A program made the translations under genes and the position numbers. This document shows, in pieces, positions 52,483 to 62,700 of a DNA stretch of 64,000 nucleotides (position 1 is its first letter; every line of letters begins with the position of its first letter). Below the pieces are notes generated by a model. The model saw nothing but the letters and a program-made list of their open reading frames with translations. It made no database searches and was not told the origin of the DNA. Source of the stretch: Lutibacter sp. (GTDB taxonomy: Bacteria > Bacteroidota > Bacteroidia > Flavobacteriales > Flavobacteriaceae); the NCBI GenBank assembly GCA_021647265.1, contig JAKIVA010000007.1, positions 1 to 64,000 of the forward strand, read 5' to 3'.

Positions 52483-53286
52483 ATGTCTAAAGTAGTTTTA
52501 ATTACAGGAGGTTCTTCGGGAATTGGTAAATCTGTTGGAGAATATTTAACTCAAAAAGGGTTTGTAGTTTATGGAACAAGTAGAAACGCTAGTAATATTA
52601 AAAATCACCCTTTTAAGTTGGTATCTCTTGATGTAAATGATGTTGATACTATAATAAATGCTGTTGAAGAAGTGATTAAAAATGAAGGTAAGTTAGATAT
52701 TTTGATAAATAATGCAGGTATGGGAATTACTGGCCCTATTGAAGAAACGCCTACAAATGAAATGCGTAAGGTGTTTAACACAAATTTTTTTGGTGCAATT
52801 GATGTAATGAAAGCGGTATTACCACAAATGCGAAAACAAAAAAGTGGACTCATAATTAATGTAACGTCCATTGCTGGTTATATGGGCTTACCTTTTAGAG
52901 GAATTTATTCAGCGACTAAAGGTGCTTTAGAAATTGCAACTGAAGCTATACGTATGGAAGTTAAAAAATTTGGTATCAAAGTTACCAATGTAGCTCCTGG
53001 TGATTTTGCTACTAATATTGCATCAGGAAGATATCATACACCCGTTTTTGAAAATTCACCATATAAAAAAGTGTATCAAGAAAATTTAGATTTAATGGAT
53101 ACTCATGTCAATAGTGGAAGTGACCCTATTGAAATGGCAGAAGCTATTTATAAAATTATTAATACTAACAAACCAAAGATTCATTATAAAGTAGGGAGTT
53201 TTATGCAAAAATTTTCAATTGTATTAAAAAAAATATTGCCAGATACAATTTATGAAAAATTATTAATGAATCATTATAAATTGTAA
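52483..53286 (+). CDS. Short-chain dehydrogenase/reductase
   Basis: A 267-residue NAD(P)-dependent oxidoreductase. TGGSSGIGKSVG is the nucleotide motif (8-19), then INNAGMGITGPIEETP, the catalytic Ser in NVTSIAGYMG, YSATKGALEIATEAI with Tyr and Lys, and VAPGDFATNIASGR. The C-terminal part with MDTHVNSGSDPIEMAEAIYK resembles SDRs acting on lipids or steroids-like substrates, but the substrate is not known. It stands alone downstream of the SRP RNA gene. Confidence 0.88.
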   Translation: MSKVVLITGGSSGIGKSVGEYLTQKGFVVYGTSRNASNIKNHPFKLVSLDVNDVDTIINAVEEVIKNEGKLDILINNAGMGITGPIEETPTNEMRKVFNTNFFGAIDVMKAVLPQMRKQKSGLIINVTSIAGYMGLPFRGIYSATKGALEIATEAIRMEVKKFGIKVTNVAPGDFATNIASGRYHTPVFENSPYKKVYQENLDLMDTHVNSGSDPIEMAEAIYKIINTNKPKIHYKVGSFMQKFSIVLKKILPDTIYEKLLMNHYKL

Positions 53287-53298
53287 CTTTGCATCGCA

Positions 53299-53366
53299 GT
53301 CGCTGAGCGAAGTTGAAGTGGCTGTTAATATTGTAAAAATATATCATTTCGACTACGCTCAATGAC
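53299..53366. repeat. Intergenic imperfect palindrome of a dispersed family
   Basis: Arms at 53299-53320 (gtcgctgagcgaagttgaag...) and 53345-53366 (catttcgactacgctcaatg...) pair at 17 of 22 positions. The right arm resembles the cgactgcgctcaaaatgac arm near 8708-8726. It may terminate the SDR gene. Confidence 0.6.
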
Positions 53367-53402
53367 CATATAAAATAAAATTAATTAATAAATTAAGAAT
53401 AC

Positions 53403-54056
53403 ATGAAATTTTTTATTGATACTGCCAACTTAGATCAAATTGAAGAGGCTCAAGCATTGGGAATATTAGATGGAGTTACTACAAACCCATCATTAATGGC
53501 AAAAGAAGGCATTACAGGTGCTACCAATATTATAAACCATTACAAAGCAATTTGCGAAGTTGTAGATGGTGATGTTAGTGCAGAAGTTATTGCTACAGAT
53601 TATGAAGGAATGATTAAAGAAGGTGAAGAATTGGCCGCTTTAAATCCTCAAATTGTAGTAAAACTACCGATGATTGCAGATGGAGTAAAGGCTTGTAAGT
53701 ATTTTTCTGACAAAGGGATTAAAACAAACGTAACGCTAGTTTTTTCTGCCGGACAGGCATTATTAGCAGCAAAAGCAGGAGCAACCTATGTTTCACCTTT
53801 TATTGGTAGATTAGACGATGTATCAACAGATGGTTTACACCTTATATCTGAAATAAGATTAATTTATGATAATTATGGTTTTGAAACTCAAATTTTAGCA
53901 GCTTCTGTACGTCATACTATGCATATTATAGATTGTGCTAAATTGGGGTCAGATGTAATGACGGGGCCTTTGTCTTCTATTAAAGGATTACTAAAACATC
54001 CATTGACGGATATAGGTTTAGCCAAGTTTTTAGCAGATTATAAAAAAGGAAATTAA
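53403..54056 (+). CDS. Fructose-6-phosphate aldolase / small transaldolase
   Basis: A 217-residue TIM-barrel enzyme of the TalC/FSA type. It starts [20 protein letters not shown] and has [15 protein letters not shown] and [11 protein letters not shown] with the Schiff-base Lys (about 86), then [17 protein letters not shown] and [11 protein letters not shown], all typical. These small proteins are either true transaldolases in the pentose phosphate pathway or fructose-6-phosphate aldolases; sequence alone does not decide firmly. It stands alone and is followed by a hairpin terminator shared with uvrB. Confidence 0.92.
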   Translation: MKFFIDTANLDQIEEAQALGILDGVTTNPSLMAKEGITGATNIINHYKAICEVVDGDVSAEVIATDYEGMIKEGEELAALNPQIVVKLPMIADGVKACKYFSDKGIKTNVTLVFSAGQALLAAKAGATYVSPFIGRLDDVSTDGLHLISEIRLIYDNYGFETQILAASVRHTMHIIDCAKLGSDVMTGPLSSIKGLLKHPLTDIGLAKFLADYKKGN

Positions 54057-54071
54057 TAATTTAGTTTAAGT

Positions 54072-54122
54072 AAGTAGTTTATAGCTGAAATCTCTTTTGA
54101 AGATTGATGTTATAAACTACTT
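54072..54122. terminator. Bidirectional terminator between the transaldolase gene and uvrB
   Basis: aagtagtttata (54072-54083) and tataaactactt (54111-54122) form a perfect 12-bp stem with a 27-base loop, between two convergent stop codons (54056 and 54131). T-rich sequence follows on the plus strand. Confidence 0.65.
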
Positions 54123-54130
54123 ATTTCTTT

Positions 54131-56119
54131 TTATATTTTTTCTTTTAAAGTTTTAATTTCATCTCGTAGTTTAGCAGCCAAAATAAAGTCGAGTTCTTTA
54201 GCTGCTTTTTCCATATGTTTTCGTTTATCACGAATTCGCTTTTCAATTTCAGATTTTGTTAAATAGGCTAGTTCTTCTTCCGCAGCCATATTTGAAGTAG
54301 AATCATATCGGTAGGATGCTCCAGTATTTTTTGCCAACGTATTTTCAATACTTTTTTTAATTTGGGTAGGAGTAATGTTGTTTGCCGTATTGTAAGCTAT
54401 TTGTTTTTCTCTTCTTCGATTTGTTTCATCAATGGTTAATTGCATGCTATTGGTAATTTTATCGGCATACATAATTGCTTTTCCTTCAATATGTCTAGCA
54501 GCTCTACCAATAGTTTGAGTAAGTGAACGGTGCGAGCGTAAAAAACCTTCCTTATCGGCATCTAAAATAGCAACTAAAGAAACCTCGGGTAAATCCAATC
54601 CTTCACGTAGAAGATTTACACCAATTAATACATCAAACAAGCCTTTTCGTAAATCGGCCATAATTTCAACACGTTCTAAGGTATCAACGTCAGAGTGAAT
54701 GTAACGGCATCGAATTTGGATTCGACTGAAATATTTGGTTAATTCTTCGGCCATTCTTTTAGTAAGTGTTGTAACTAAAGTACGTTCATCTTTTTCTACT
54801 CGAACCTGAATTTCTTCAATTAAATCATCAATTTGATTGATACTAGGGCGTACTTCAATTGCTGGATCTAATAAGCCTGTTGGTCTAATTATTTGCTCCA
54901 CAAAAACACCTTCAGTTTTTTGTAGTTCGTAATCTGCAGGAGTAGCACTAACAAAAATTACTTGATTTTGAATAGCTTCAAATTCATCAAATTTTAGAGG
55001 CCTGTTATCCATTGCCGCTGGTAATCTAAATCCAAATTCAACTAAATTTTCTTTACGAGACCTGTCACCGCCGTACATTGCATGAACTTGAGGAATGGTT
55101 ACATGACTTTCATCAATAATCATTAAATAATCATCAGGGAAATAATCTAATAAACAAAAAGGTCTTGAGCCAGGCTCTCTTTGGTCTAAATAACGAGAAT
55201 AATTTTCAATACCACTGCAATAGCCTAGTTCTCGAATCATTTCTAAATCAAACTCAGTTCGTTCTTTTAAGCGTTTTGCTTCTAAATGTTTACCAATTTC
55301 TTTAAAATAATCATATTGTTTTACCAAATCATCTTGGATGTTTTTAATGGCATTTTGTAATACATCAGGTGAAGTAACAAATAAATTAGCAGGATATATT
55401 TTTAAGGTATCAAATTTTTCAAGAACCTTATTATTACTAACATCGAAACTTTCTATTTCTTCAATTTCGTCTCCAAAAAAATGAATTCTATAAGCGTGTT
55501 CTCCATAAGATGGAAAAACGGTTATAGTATCTCCTTTTACTTTAAAAGTTCCACTACTTATTTCGGTTTCTGTTCTAGAGTAAAGACTTGAAACTAATTG
55601 ATGTAAAAAGGATGTACGAGAAATAACTTCATCAACTTCAATAGAAATAATATTTTTTTTAAATTCTACGGGATTTCCAATTCCATAAATACAAGAAACA
55701 GAAGCTACAATAATAACATCTCTTCTTCCAGAAAGCAGCGCTGAAGAAGCACTAATTCTTAATTTTTCAATATCTTCATTTATAGATAAATCTTTTTCTA
55801 TATAAGTTCCTGTAACAGGTAAATAAGCTTCAGGTTGATAATAATCATAGTAAGAAACAAAATATTCCACAGCATTGTTTGGAAAAAATTGTTTAAACTC
55901 AGAATACAATTGAGCCGCTAAGGTTTTGTTGTGTGCTAAAACTAAAGTTGGTTTTTCAACCTTTTCAATTAAATTAGCTACAGTAAATGTTTTTCCTGAG
56001 CCAGTAACCCCTAATAAAGTTTGATATTTTTCATTGGATTTTATACCACTTATTAATTGTTTAATTGCTTCAGGCTGGTCACCAGTAGGTTTAAATTTAG
56101 ATTCTAATTTAAATTGCAT
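54131..56119 (-). CDS. uvrB: UvrABC system protein B
   Basis: DNA-damage-verifying helicase-like subunit of nucleotide excision repair. The 662-residue protein has Walker A LLGVTGSGKTFT, the beta-hairpin region YVSYYDYYQPEAYLP used in damage probing, IDESHVTIPQ, helicase motifs such as RTLVTTLTKRMAEEL and GVNLLREGLDLPE, and the C-terminal UVR domain (EKRIRDKRKHMEKAAKELDF). Length is normal. uvrA and uvrC are not in the window. A TACTTTTG promoter-like box lies 4 bases before the ATG. Confidence 0.97.
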   Translation of the reverse strand: MQFKLESKFKPTGDQPEAIKQLISGIKSNEKYQTLLGVTGSGKTFTVANLIEKVEKPTLVLAHNKTLAAQLYSEFKQFFPNNAVEYFVSYYDYYQPEAYLPVTGTYIEKDLSINEDIEKLRISASSALLSGRRDVIIVASVSCIYGIGNPVEFKKNIISIEVDEVISRTSFLHQLVSSLYSRTETEISSGTFKVKGDTITVFPSYGEHAYRIHFFGDEIEEIESFDVSNNKVLEKFDTLKIYPANLFVTSPDVLQNAIKNIQDDLVKQYDYFKEIGKHLEAKRLKERTEFDLEMIRELGYCSGIENYSRYLDQREPGSRPFCLLDYFPDDYLMIIDESHVTIPQVHAMYGGDRSRKENLVEFGFRLPAAMDNRPLKFDEFEAIQNQVIFVSATPADYELQKTEGVFVEQIIRPTGLLDPAIEVRPSINQIDDLIEEIQVRVEKDERTLVTTLTKRMAEELTKYFSRIQIRCRYIHSDVDTLERVEIMADLRKGLFDVLIGVNLLREGLDLPEVSLVAILDADKEGFLRSHRSLTQTIGRAARHIEGKAIMYADKITNSMQLTIDETNRRREKQIAYNTANNITPTQIKKSIENTLAKNTGASYRYDSTSNMAAEEELAYLTKSEIEKRIRDKRKHMEKAAKELDFILAAKLRDEIKTLKEKI

Positions 56120-56123
56120 GTTG

Positions 56124-56131
56124 CAAAAGTA
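56124..56131 (-). promoter_or_regulatory. Putative -7 promoter element of uvrB
   Basis: The minus strand reads TACTTTTG, an exact TAnnTTTG match, ending 4 bases before the uvrB ATG. As for queE, this leaves almost no leader. No -33 TTG is evident. Confidence 0.4.
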
Positions 56132-56150
56132 AGGTAAATTGAATTTAAAA

Positions 56151-59100
56151 TTACCTTCTAATAAGGCTAAAATGACCTTTTAGTATTCTTCCATCATCCA
56201 GTTCTACTTTATACCAGTAATCTGTTGAAGGTAAAGGGTTTCCTTTGTACAAACCATCCCATCCTCTTCCTAATGGATTTAAAATAACTATTAATTTTCC
56301 AAATCTGTCAAATATATACACATTAGAGGTAGGTTGAAACTCTATACCTGTTACATGCCAAGTATCATTATAGCCATCTCCATTAGGAGTGAAAAAATTG
56401 GGGATATTAATTACAGAAATATCTACAGAAGATTCGAGGCAGTTTTCGACATCTCTAATTCTAATGGTATGAATGCCTGCAGGTACATTTTCAAATAAAT
56501 TATTAGTTTGGAAAGTGTTATTATCTATGGCAAATTCGTAGGTGCTTGTAGGTAAATTGTCTGTCAATACAGTTATTGTGTTATTCTCTGAATTGTCGAC
56601 AAGAACAATATTATTCTTGTCAAAATTTAATAAAGGGGTTACAGGAATACTATTAACTTGTATACTTTTTGTTTTTATACAATTATTTTTATTAGTTGCA
56701 GTAACGGCATACAATCCTTCAGAATTTATTGAAATATTTGGAGTGCTCCCAATAATTTCTCCCAACTCGTTTCTCCATTGATAATCATATTCGTCTGATG
56801 GATTTTCAATACCAATACTATATTCTAAGGAAAGAAAACAGAATTCAATTGTATCTAATAAATCAAATTTAGGAACAGGATTTACATTTAGAGTGATAAG
56901 AGGTTCAATTTTATAGCAACTAATTGAATTGTGATCTATCCTAGCAAAAAGTTGTTGTGAATTAGGTACTGTATTTCTAAAGTTATTAGGGTTTATATCA
57001 TTTAGTTTAGCTTGTGCATCTGAAATATTTTTATAATACGAAACGGAAAGATTTGTAGTAGGAAGAAGCGCATTAAGAATTTGCTCAGTAGCATCACTAA
57101 AGTCAAAAGTAGCAATACCATCAGTATCGTTGTTATTAAATAAATCATCACATTCATCAAAAGTAATCATTAAATTACTCGGAATATCAATTGTAATAGC
57201 TTGTAGTTGCACTTTAGCGGTATCAAAACAGCCGTTACTATTTACCACTCTAGCCCAAACAGTATCACCAGTACTGCCAGAAAAGGCTGTTACATTTGAA
57301 ATTGGGTTTGTATTGTTTACAGCATCGCTTTGAGATAAAAAGTAGGAGAAACTAGGAAACGGACTTTCAGAAGATATTAGTGAGTTTGCCTCATTTAAAT
57401 TAAAGTCAACAGTACCATCTAAGTTGTCATCACATTGAATAAGAGAAACAGGAGAAGTCACCACTGGAATATCGTAAATATTGACAATAATACTTTTTGA
57501 GTTTTGACAGCCATTACTGGTGTCAGTTGCAGTAACGGTATACGTATCGGAAGCCATTACTGAGATAGCAGAGGTATTTCCAACAACAGTACCAACACTA
57601 TCTTCCCAAATGTAAGTATAAACAGCATCAGGATTTTGCACGCCAATAGTTGGAGTAGCAACATCACTACAAAAATCGGCAGTAGTATCGAGTTCAAATT
57701 GAGGGATAGGATTTACGTTTAGAGTAACGTGATAACCCAGTCCAAAACAGTCGTTTGTTAAATCGTTTACTCTTACTACAATTTGTTGTGAATTAGGTGT
57801 TGTATTGGTGTAGTTTGTAGGGTTAATACTATTAAGTTGAGCTAACGCATCAGGAATATTTTCATAATAAGAAACAGTGAGATTAGTAGTGGGAAGAAGT
57901 GCAGTAAGAATTTGTGCAGTAGCACTACTAAAGTCAAAAGTAACAAAGCCATTAGCATCATTACCATCAGTTGTATCATCGCACTCGTTAAAAGTAACCA
58001 TTAAACTGGCAGGAATTTGAGTAGAGGTTACATTTAGTTGTATTTCAGCAGTATCAAAACACCCAACAGTATTTTCTACTCTAGCCCAAACGGAGTCTCC
58101 CGTACTACCGGAGAAAGCAGTTACATTTGAAATAGGGCTTGTGTTGTTTATAGCATCAATTTCAGTAGGGAAATAGGAAATAGTAGGGGGTGGAGTATCA
58201 CTAGTAATTAAAGTATTTGCTTCTAATAAATTAAAATCAACAATACCATCTAAGTCATCATCACATTGAATAAGTGAAACAGGAGATGTAACAGTTGGTA
58301 CGTCGTAAACGGTAACCTCTAAATTAAGTGTAATAGGAACACCAGTTATTATAACATCTGCAGTAACTGAAAAAACTCCTGATGATGAAAAAATGTGTGT
58401 AGGATTTAGCAATGTAGAAGTATTATTTATTCCACTTGAAGGATCTCCAAAATTCCAAGTGATACTTGAAGGAGGTGTTGTTGAATTTAGGCTAAATATG
58501 GTACTATCCCCAAAACAAACATCATTTGCTGTAATGGAAGGCAACAAAAAGTAAGAGGACATAAAAGGAGGCAATCCTTCAAATACTTTATGAGTGGGAA
58601 ATGCACCTGCTACTGTTACATCTATAGCATCAGGGGTGTAATTACAAGCCAATCCAGCTAATTCTGGGTCATTTATAACGCCTAAATATTGTGAGCCGCT
58701 TGCTTGATTTTGTGCAGTTGTTACTTTTGAGAGTGCTCGGTAAATTTTGCCGTCAATAGCCAATTGTAAAGCTCCTCGTGTGTAAATATTTTGATCTTCA
58801 ATTAAAGTTCTTGCATTGGCATTTGCCAAATCGAATTGATATAGTCTTCCGGGAGGGCCTACACCTGACCCCGGTAATCTACAGGTAGTAGCATATAATT
58901 TTGTGCCTAATTTGGAAAACTCAGCTCCGTACGGGATATCAGCAGGATCATTAAAATTAAGTTGTATCTCGTTACTCACAATTCCTGTTGATGAATCAAA
59001 GTCGTAAAGCATTAAAGTTCCGTTATTTCCAAAATTTGCACTTGCTATTTTAGAACCATCAATTGAAGTTTTTAGATAGCCACGAGAAGCATTTGTTGAA

Positions 59101-59702
59101 CTAATACCAGTAGAACTAATTATAGGAGTCGTATTTACACCTGTTCCACTAACAAGCCAAGCGTAAAATGAATCTTTTACAAAAGAAATAACCCAAAAAT
59201 CATTATTGTTTGCATGTCGAATAGCTGATATTTTTTCATAAGCGTATTGTTTAACTAAATTATTTTTTGAGATTACATCTCCTAAACCGCCATTTGAGGT
59301 AATGTCAATAGTTGAATAATTAATTCCTAGCTGTCCACCTATTGGCAATGGATTATCATCGACTGTAAAAATATAATATTGATTAGGGTTATTAGGTTTA
59401 GGAATAATAATTGCGGATTGTGAACTTGAAGAATTACCATCTAATCCTGTACCATTAGGCATGATATTATGATTTTTATTCCAAACAGAAACACCATCTG
59501 TATAAAAAAGTAGATTACCCGAAGAATCGCTAATAGAGGCACAACCTTCATATGTATTTAATTGTCCGTCTGTAAGAACAACAGGAGTTCCACTATTGAA
59601 ATCAAGTCCAGCTTGATTCCCAAAATACCAAATGGCTGCTTCATTTTGTGAAGCTGAAATAATTGGAAACAGCGTTAACAATAAGACAATTATTTTTTTC
59701 AT
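56151..59702 (-). CDS. Giant T9SS type B sorting-domain surface protein (CHU_C), paralogue 1
   Basis: A 1183-residue secreted protein. After the signal peptide (ending ISASQ, residue 19) comes a beta-propeller-like domain (about 20-380, AAIWYFGNQAGLDFNSGTP), a PKD domain (about 390-470, SSITWNFGDPSSGINNTS), then repeated modules with QCDDDLDGIVDF and CFDTAEIQLNV, including a 277-residue direct duplication, and the type B sorting domain starting FFTPNGDGYNDTWHV and ending GHFSLIRR. It should be exported by the T9SS and attached to the surface; adhesion or motility is inferred. It lies 90 bases after paralogue 2. Confidence 0.88.
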   Translation of the reverse strand: MKKIIVLLLTLFPIISASQNEAAIWYFGNQAGLDFNSGTPVVLTDGQLNTYEGCASISDSSGNLLFYTDGVSVWNKNHNIMPNGTGLDGNSSSSQSAIIIPKPNNPNQYYIFTVDDNPLPIGGQLGINYSTIDITSNGGLGDVISKNNLVKQYAYEKISAIRHANNNDFWVISFVKDSFYAWLVSGTGVNTTPIISSTGISSTNASRGYLKTSIDGSKIASANFGNNGTLMLYDFDSSTGIVSNEIQLNFNDPADIPYGAEFSKLGTKLYATTCRLPGSGVGPPGRLYQFDLANANARTLIEDQNIYTRGALQLAIDGKIYRALSKVTTAQNQASGSQYLGVINDPELAGLACNYTPDAIDVTVAGAFPTHKVFEGLPPFMSSYFLLPSITANDVCFGDSTIFSLNSTTPPSSITWNFGDPSSGINNTSTLLNPTHIFSSSGVFSVTADVIITGVPITLNLEVTVYDVPTVTSPVSLIQCDDDLDGIVDFNLLEANTLITSDTPPPTISYFPTEIDAINNTSPISNVTAFSGSTGDSVWARVENTVGCFDTAEIQLNVTSTQIPASLMVTFNECDDTTDGNDANGFVTFDFSSATAQILTALLPTTNLTVSYYENIPDALAQLNSINPTNYTNTTPNSQQIVVRVNDLTNDCFGLGYHVTLNVNPIPQFELDTTADFCSDVATPTIGVQNPDAVYTYIWEDSVGTVVGNTSAISVMASDTYTVTATDTSNGCQNSKSIIVNIYDIPVVTSPVSLIQCDDNLDGTVDFNLNEANSLISSESPFPSFSYFLSQSDAVNNTNPISNVTAFSGSTGDTVWARVVNSNGCFDTAKVQLQAITIDIPSNLMITFDECDDLFNNNDTDGIATFDFSDATEQILNALLPTTNLSVSYYKNISDAQAKLNDINPNNFRNTVPNSQQLFARIDHNSISCYKIEPLITLNVNPVPKFDLLDTIEFCFLSLEYSIGIENPSDEYDYQWRNELGEIIGSTPNISINSEGLYAVTATNKNNCIKTKSIQVNSIPVTPLLNFDKNNIVLVDNSENNTITVLTDNLPTSTYEFAIDNNTFQTNNLFENVPAGIHTIRIRDVENCLESSVDISVINIPNFFTPNGDGYNDTWHVTGIEFQPTSNVYIFDRFGKLIVILNPLGRGWDGLYKGNPLPSTDYWYKVELDDGRILKGHFSLIRR

Positions 59703-59792
59703 GGCAAAAAATCTTCCCTTAGTTATAAATATAATATAAATCTCTTAGTATTAATAATTTATAACAGGAAAATATAAAAAAATATTGCGTTC

Positions 59793-62700
59793 TTATCTCC
59801 TTATAAGACTAAAATGACCTTTTCTACTTCTAATATTTCCGTTATTGTCAATTAATTCGACTGAAAACCAATAGTCTGTAGCAGGTAGTTGTCTTCCATT
59901 AAATATACCATCCCAACCGTTACTTTTGGGATCAATTTGAGTGATTAATTTTCCAAATCTGTCAAAAATATAAATATTAGAGTTGGCATAGAAATTTTCA
60001 TTAACACCCAACACAAGCCAAGTATCATTATACCCATCGTTATTAGGTGTAAAAAATTTAGGGAATCCAATAACAGAAACGTCTATTTGAGCAATACCAC
60101 AACTATTCTTATCACGAATAAAAACAGTATAAATACCAGGCATTAGATTTTCAAAATAAGGTTCATCTTGAAAAGACCCCATAAATTCATCCATTTTTTG
60201 GATTGCAAATTCATAATCTCCAATTCCTAAATTTTCGGTTGCAATGGTGATAGAATTATTTTCCGAATCATCAACAATTGTGATGTCGTCTAAGGTAATA
60301 GTTGCAATTATTGAAGCTTCAATGGTTATTGTTTGAGGGAATGATTGACATCCTTCAGCTGAAGTGGCAATAACGGTATATTTACCTGCTTTAGAAATAA
60401 CAGCATCAAAATTTGTACTTATAACGGTTCCACTTTCATTTTTCCATTCATAGGTGTAATTATCTAAGGCATTGAATGTTTCTACAGTAATAGGAGGTAG
60501 ATTTAAACAGTAAATTGCACTTGGATATAATTCAAATTGAGGTTTTTCATTTACAATAAAATTTAAAGTTGTTTCAGCTGTACAGGTACCATTTAACTCA
60601 TTTTCAACTTTAATTGTGATTGTTTTTGTGTCAGTAATAAATGGATTTGGCAATGGACTTGGAAGTGAATTTCCATTTTCATCAAAATAAGAAACAAGCA
60701 TTCCTGTTTGTCCATTTAAAACAGTAGTTTGAATATTAGATGTGTCAAATGATATAATACCATCTATATTATCATCACATTCAACAAGGTCAGGGACTGT
60801 GTTTGCTACAGGTTTTTTATCAACAATAAATTCTAATGTAGTTTCATCAAAACAAGCACCATCTGGGTCTATAGAATTGATATCGGTAACTCTAATTGTA
60901 ATGGTTTGACTTTTAGTTAGAAAAGGATTTGGCAATGGGCTTGGTAGTGAATTTCCATCTTGATCAAAATAAGAAACAGCCATTCCTGTTTGTCCGTTTA
61001 AAACTGTAGTTTGAATAGTTGTAGTGTCAAAAGGAAAAAATTCATCAAAATCATCATCACATTGTCTGTCTATAGTAACATTGTTAGCAACTGGTACAGG
61101 TTCAACATTTAAAGTAATACGAGGCCAAATACCAAGACAATCATTATCTAATTCACTATCAATTCTTATATAAATAATTTGAGGGCTAGTATAACCTTCA
61201 TTTCTATAGTTTGAAGGATCTACAATTGGATTTAATTCAGATAAAGCATCGGCTTCGTCTCTATAATAAGATATAATTAATTGTTGATTGGCAGGGAAAA
61301 GAGCTTTTACATCATTGGTAATACCGCTAAAATCAAAGGCTGTTACTCCGTCTCTTTCATTATTAATAACATCTATAAAATCATCACATTCATAAAATTC
61401 CCGTTGTTTAAAAGTTGGAGGGATACCAGTTGTTGAAACAGTTAAATTTATTTCAGAAACACGGTGGCAACCATTACTATTTTCTATTCGAGTCCAAACA
61501 GTATCAGTTGTTACGTTTTGGTTAATATATGCAGTAGGATTTGCAATTACTTGAGAATTATCATTTGTATCGGCAGCTGAATATGTTTTAAAATAGGTAA
61601 AAAATTCATTGGTCGCATTTGCAGAAATTTTATCATTAACTTCAGTTAAATTAAAGGTGCTAAATCCATCGGTATCATTATCACACTGCTTTAATTTGGC
61701 TGAAGGTGTTACAGTTGGTAATTCAAATACTTCAATTTCAAAATTTGTTACGGCACTGCAATTAGGATTCAAGGTATTTACTATTTTCACATAAATAGGT
61801 TGTTTTCTTATGGTATTTGAAAAGGCAGTTGGATTTGAAATAAGATTTGTTAGGGAAGCATCTATAAAATATGTAATTGTGAAATTTGATGGAGATTGTC
61901 CATTTAAAATTTCGGGCTCTTTTAAGGTTAAATCAAAAATTTCAAGGCCATCAACATCTGTTCCAATTAAATTAGAATCACATTGACCTAAAACAGGTAT
62001 TGTTAAAGAAGGTTTGGGAGTTTCAAATACTTGAATCGTAAAGCTTTTGGTATCGTAACAAACCGGATTTTGAATATTGTAAATTTTTGCAATAATAGTA
62101 TCTGTACTATAAGCAGAAGAGTTAGTATATGGATTTGTAATTTCATCAGAATTTGTATCAGCATCAGCCAGGTTTTTAAAATAAGAGACCTTAAATTTTG
62201 TTGAACTTTGACCATTTAGTACTTCTGTATCTTTTAAACTTTTTAAATCAAATGAATAAAATCCATCATTGTCATTATCACATTTATTTATAGGTGAGGG
62301 TTGGTATGCAACAGGAACATCATAAACTTCTATAGAAAATTCACCTTCTAAGATAATGATATTTCCACAACTATCAGTTTGTGAAACTTCTAAAGAATAT
62401 AGACCACTTGCAGAGGTACTAATATTTGCAAAAGTTAAATTTTTTGAATTTGAAAAAGGAGTAGTAGCACCATTAAAATACCAATTGTAAGTTGAAGTAC
62501 CTGTTAAAGGTTCAGGAACTATATCAAAGCTATCACCAACGCATACATTTGTTGTTTGATCGTTTAAAACTGTTGTTGTACCCTGACTATCTACACTTGT
62601 GATTTCTATTTGGGAGAAGATAGATGCAATAAAAGGAGGTAATCCTTGAGTGGCATTTTTGCCACCTAAATCAATAGTAGCATGTTGGTAATTACAAGCC

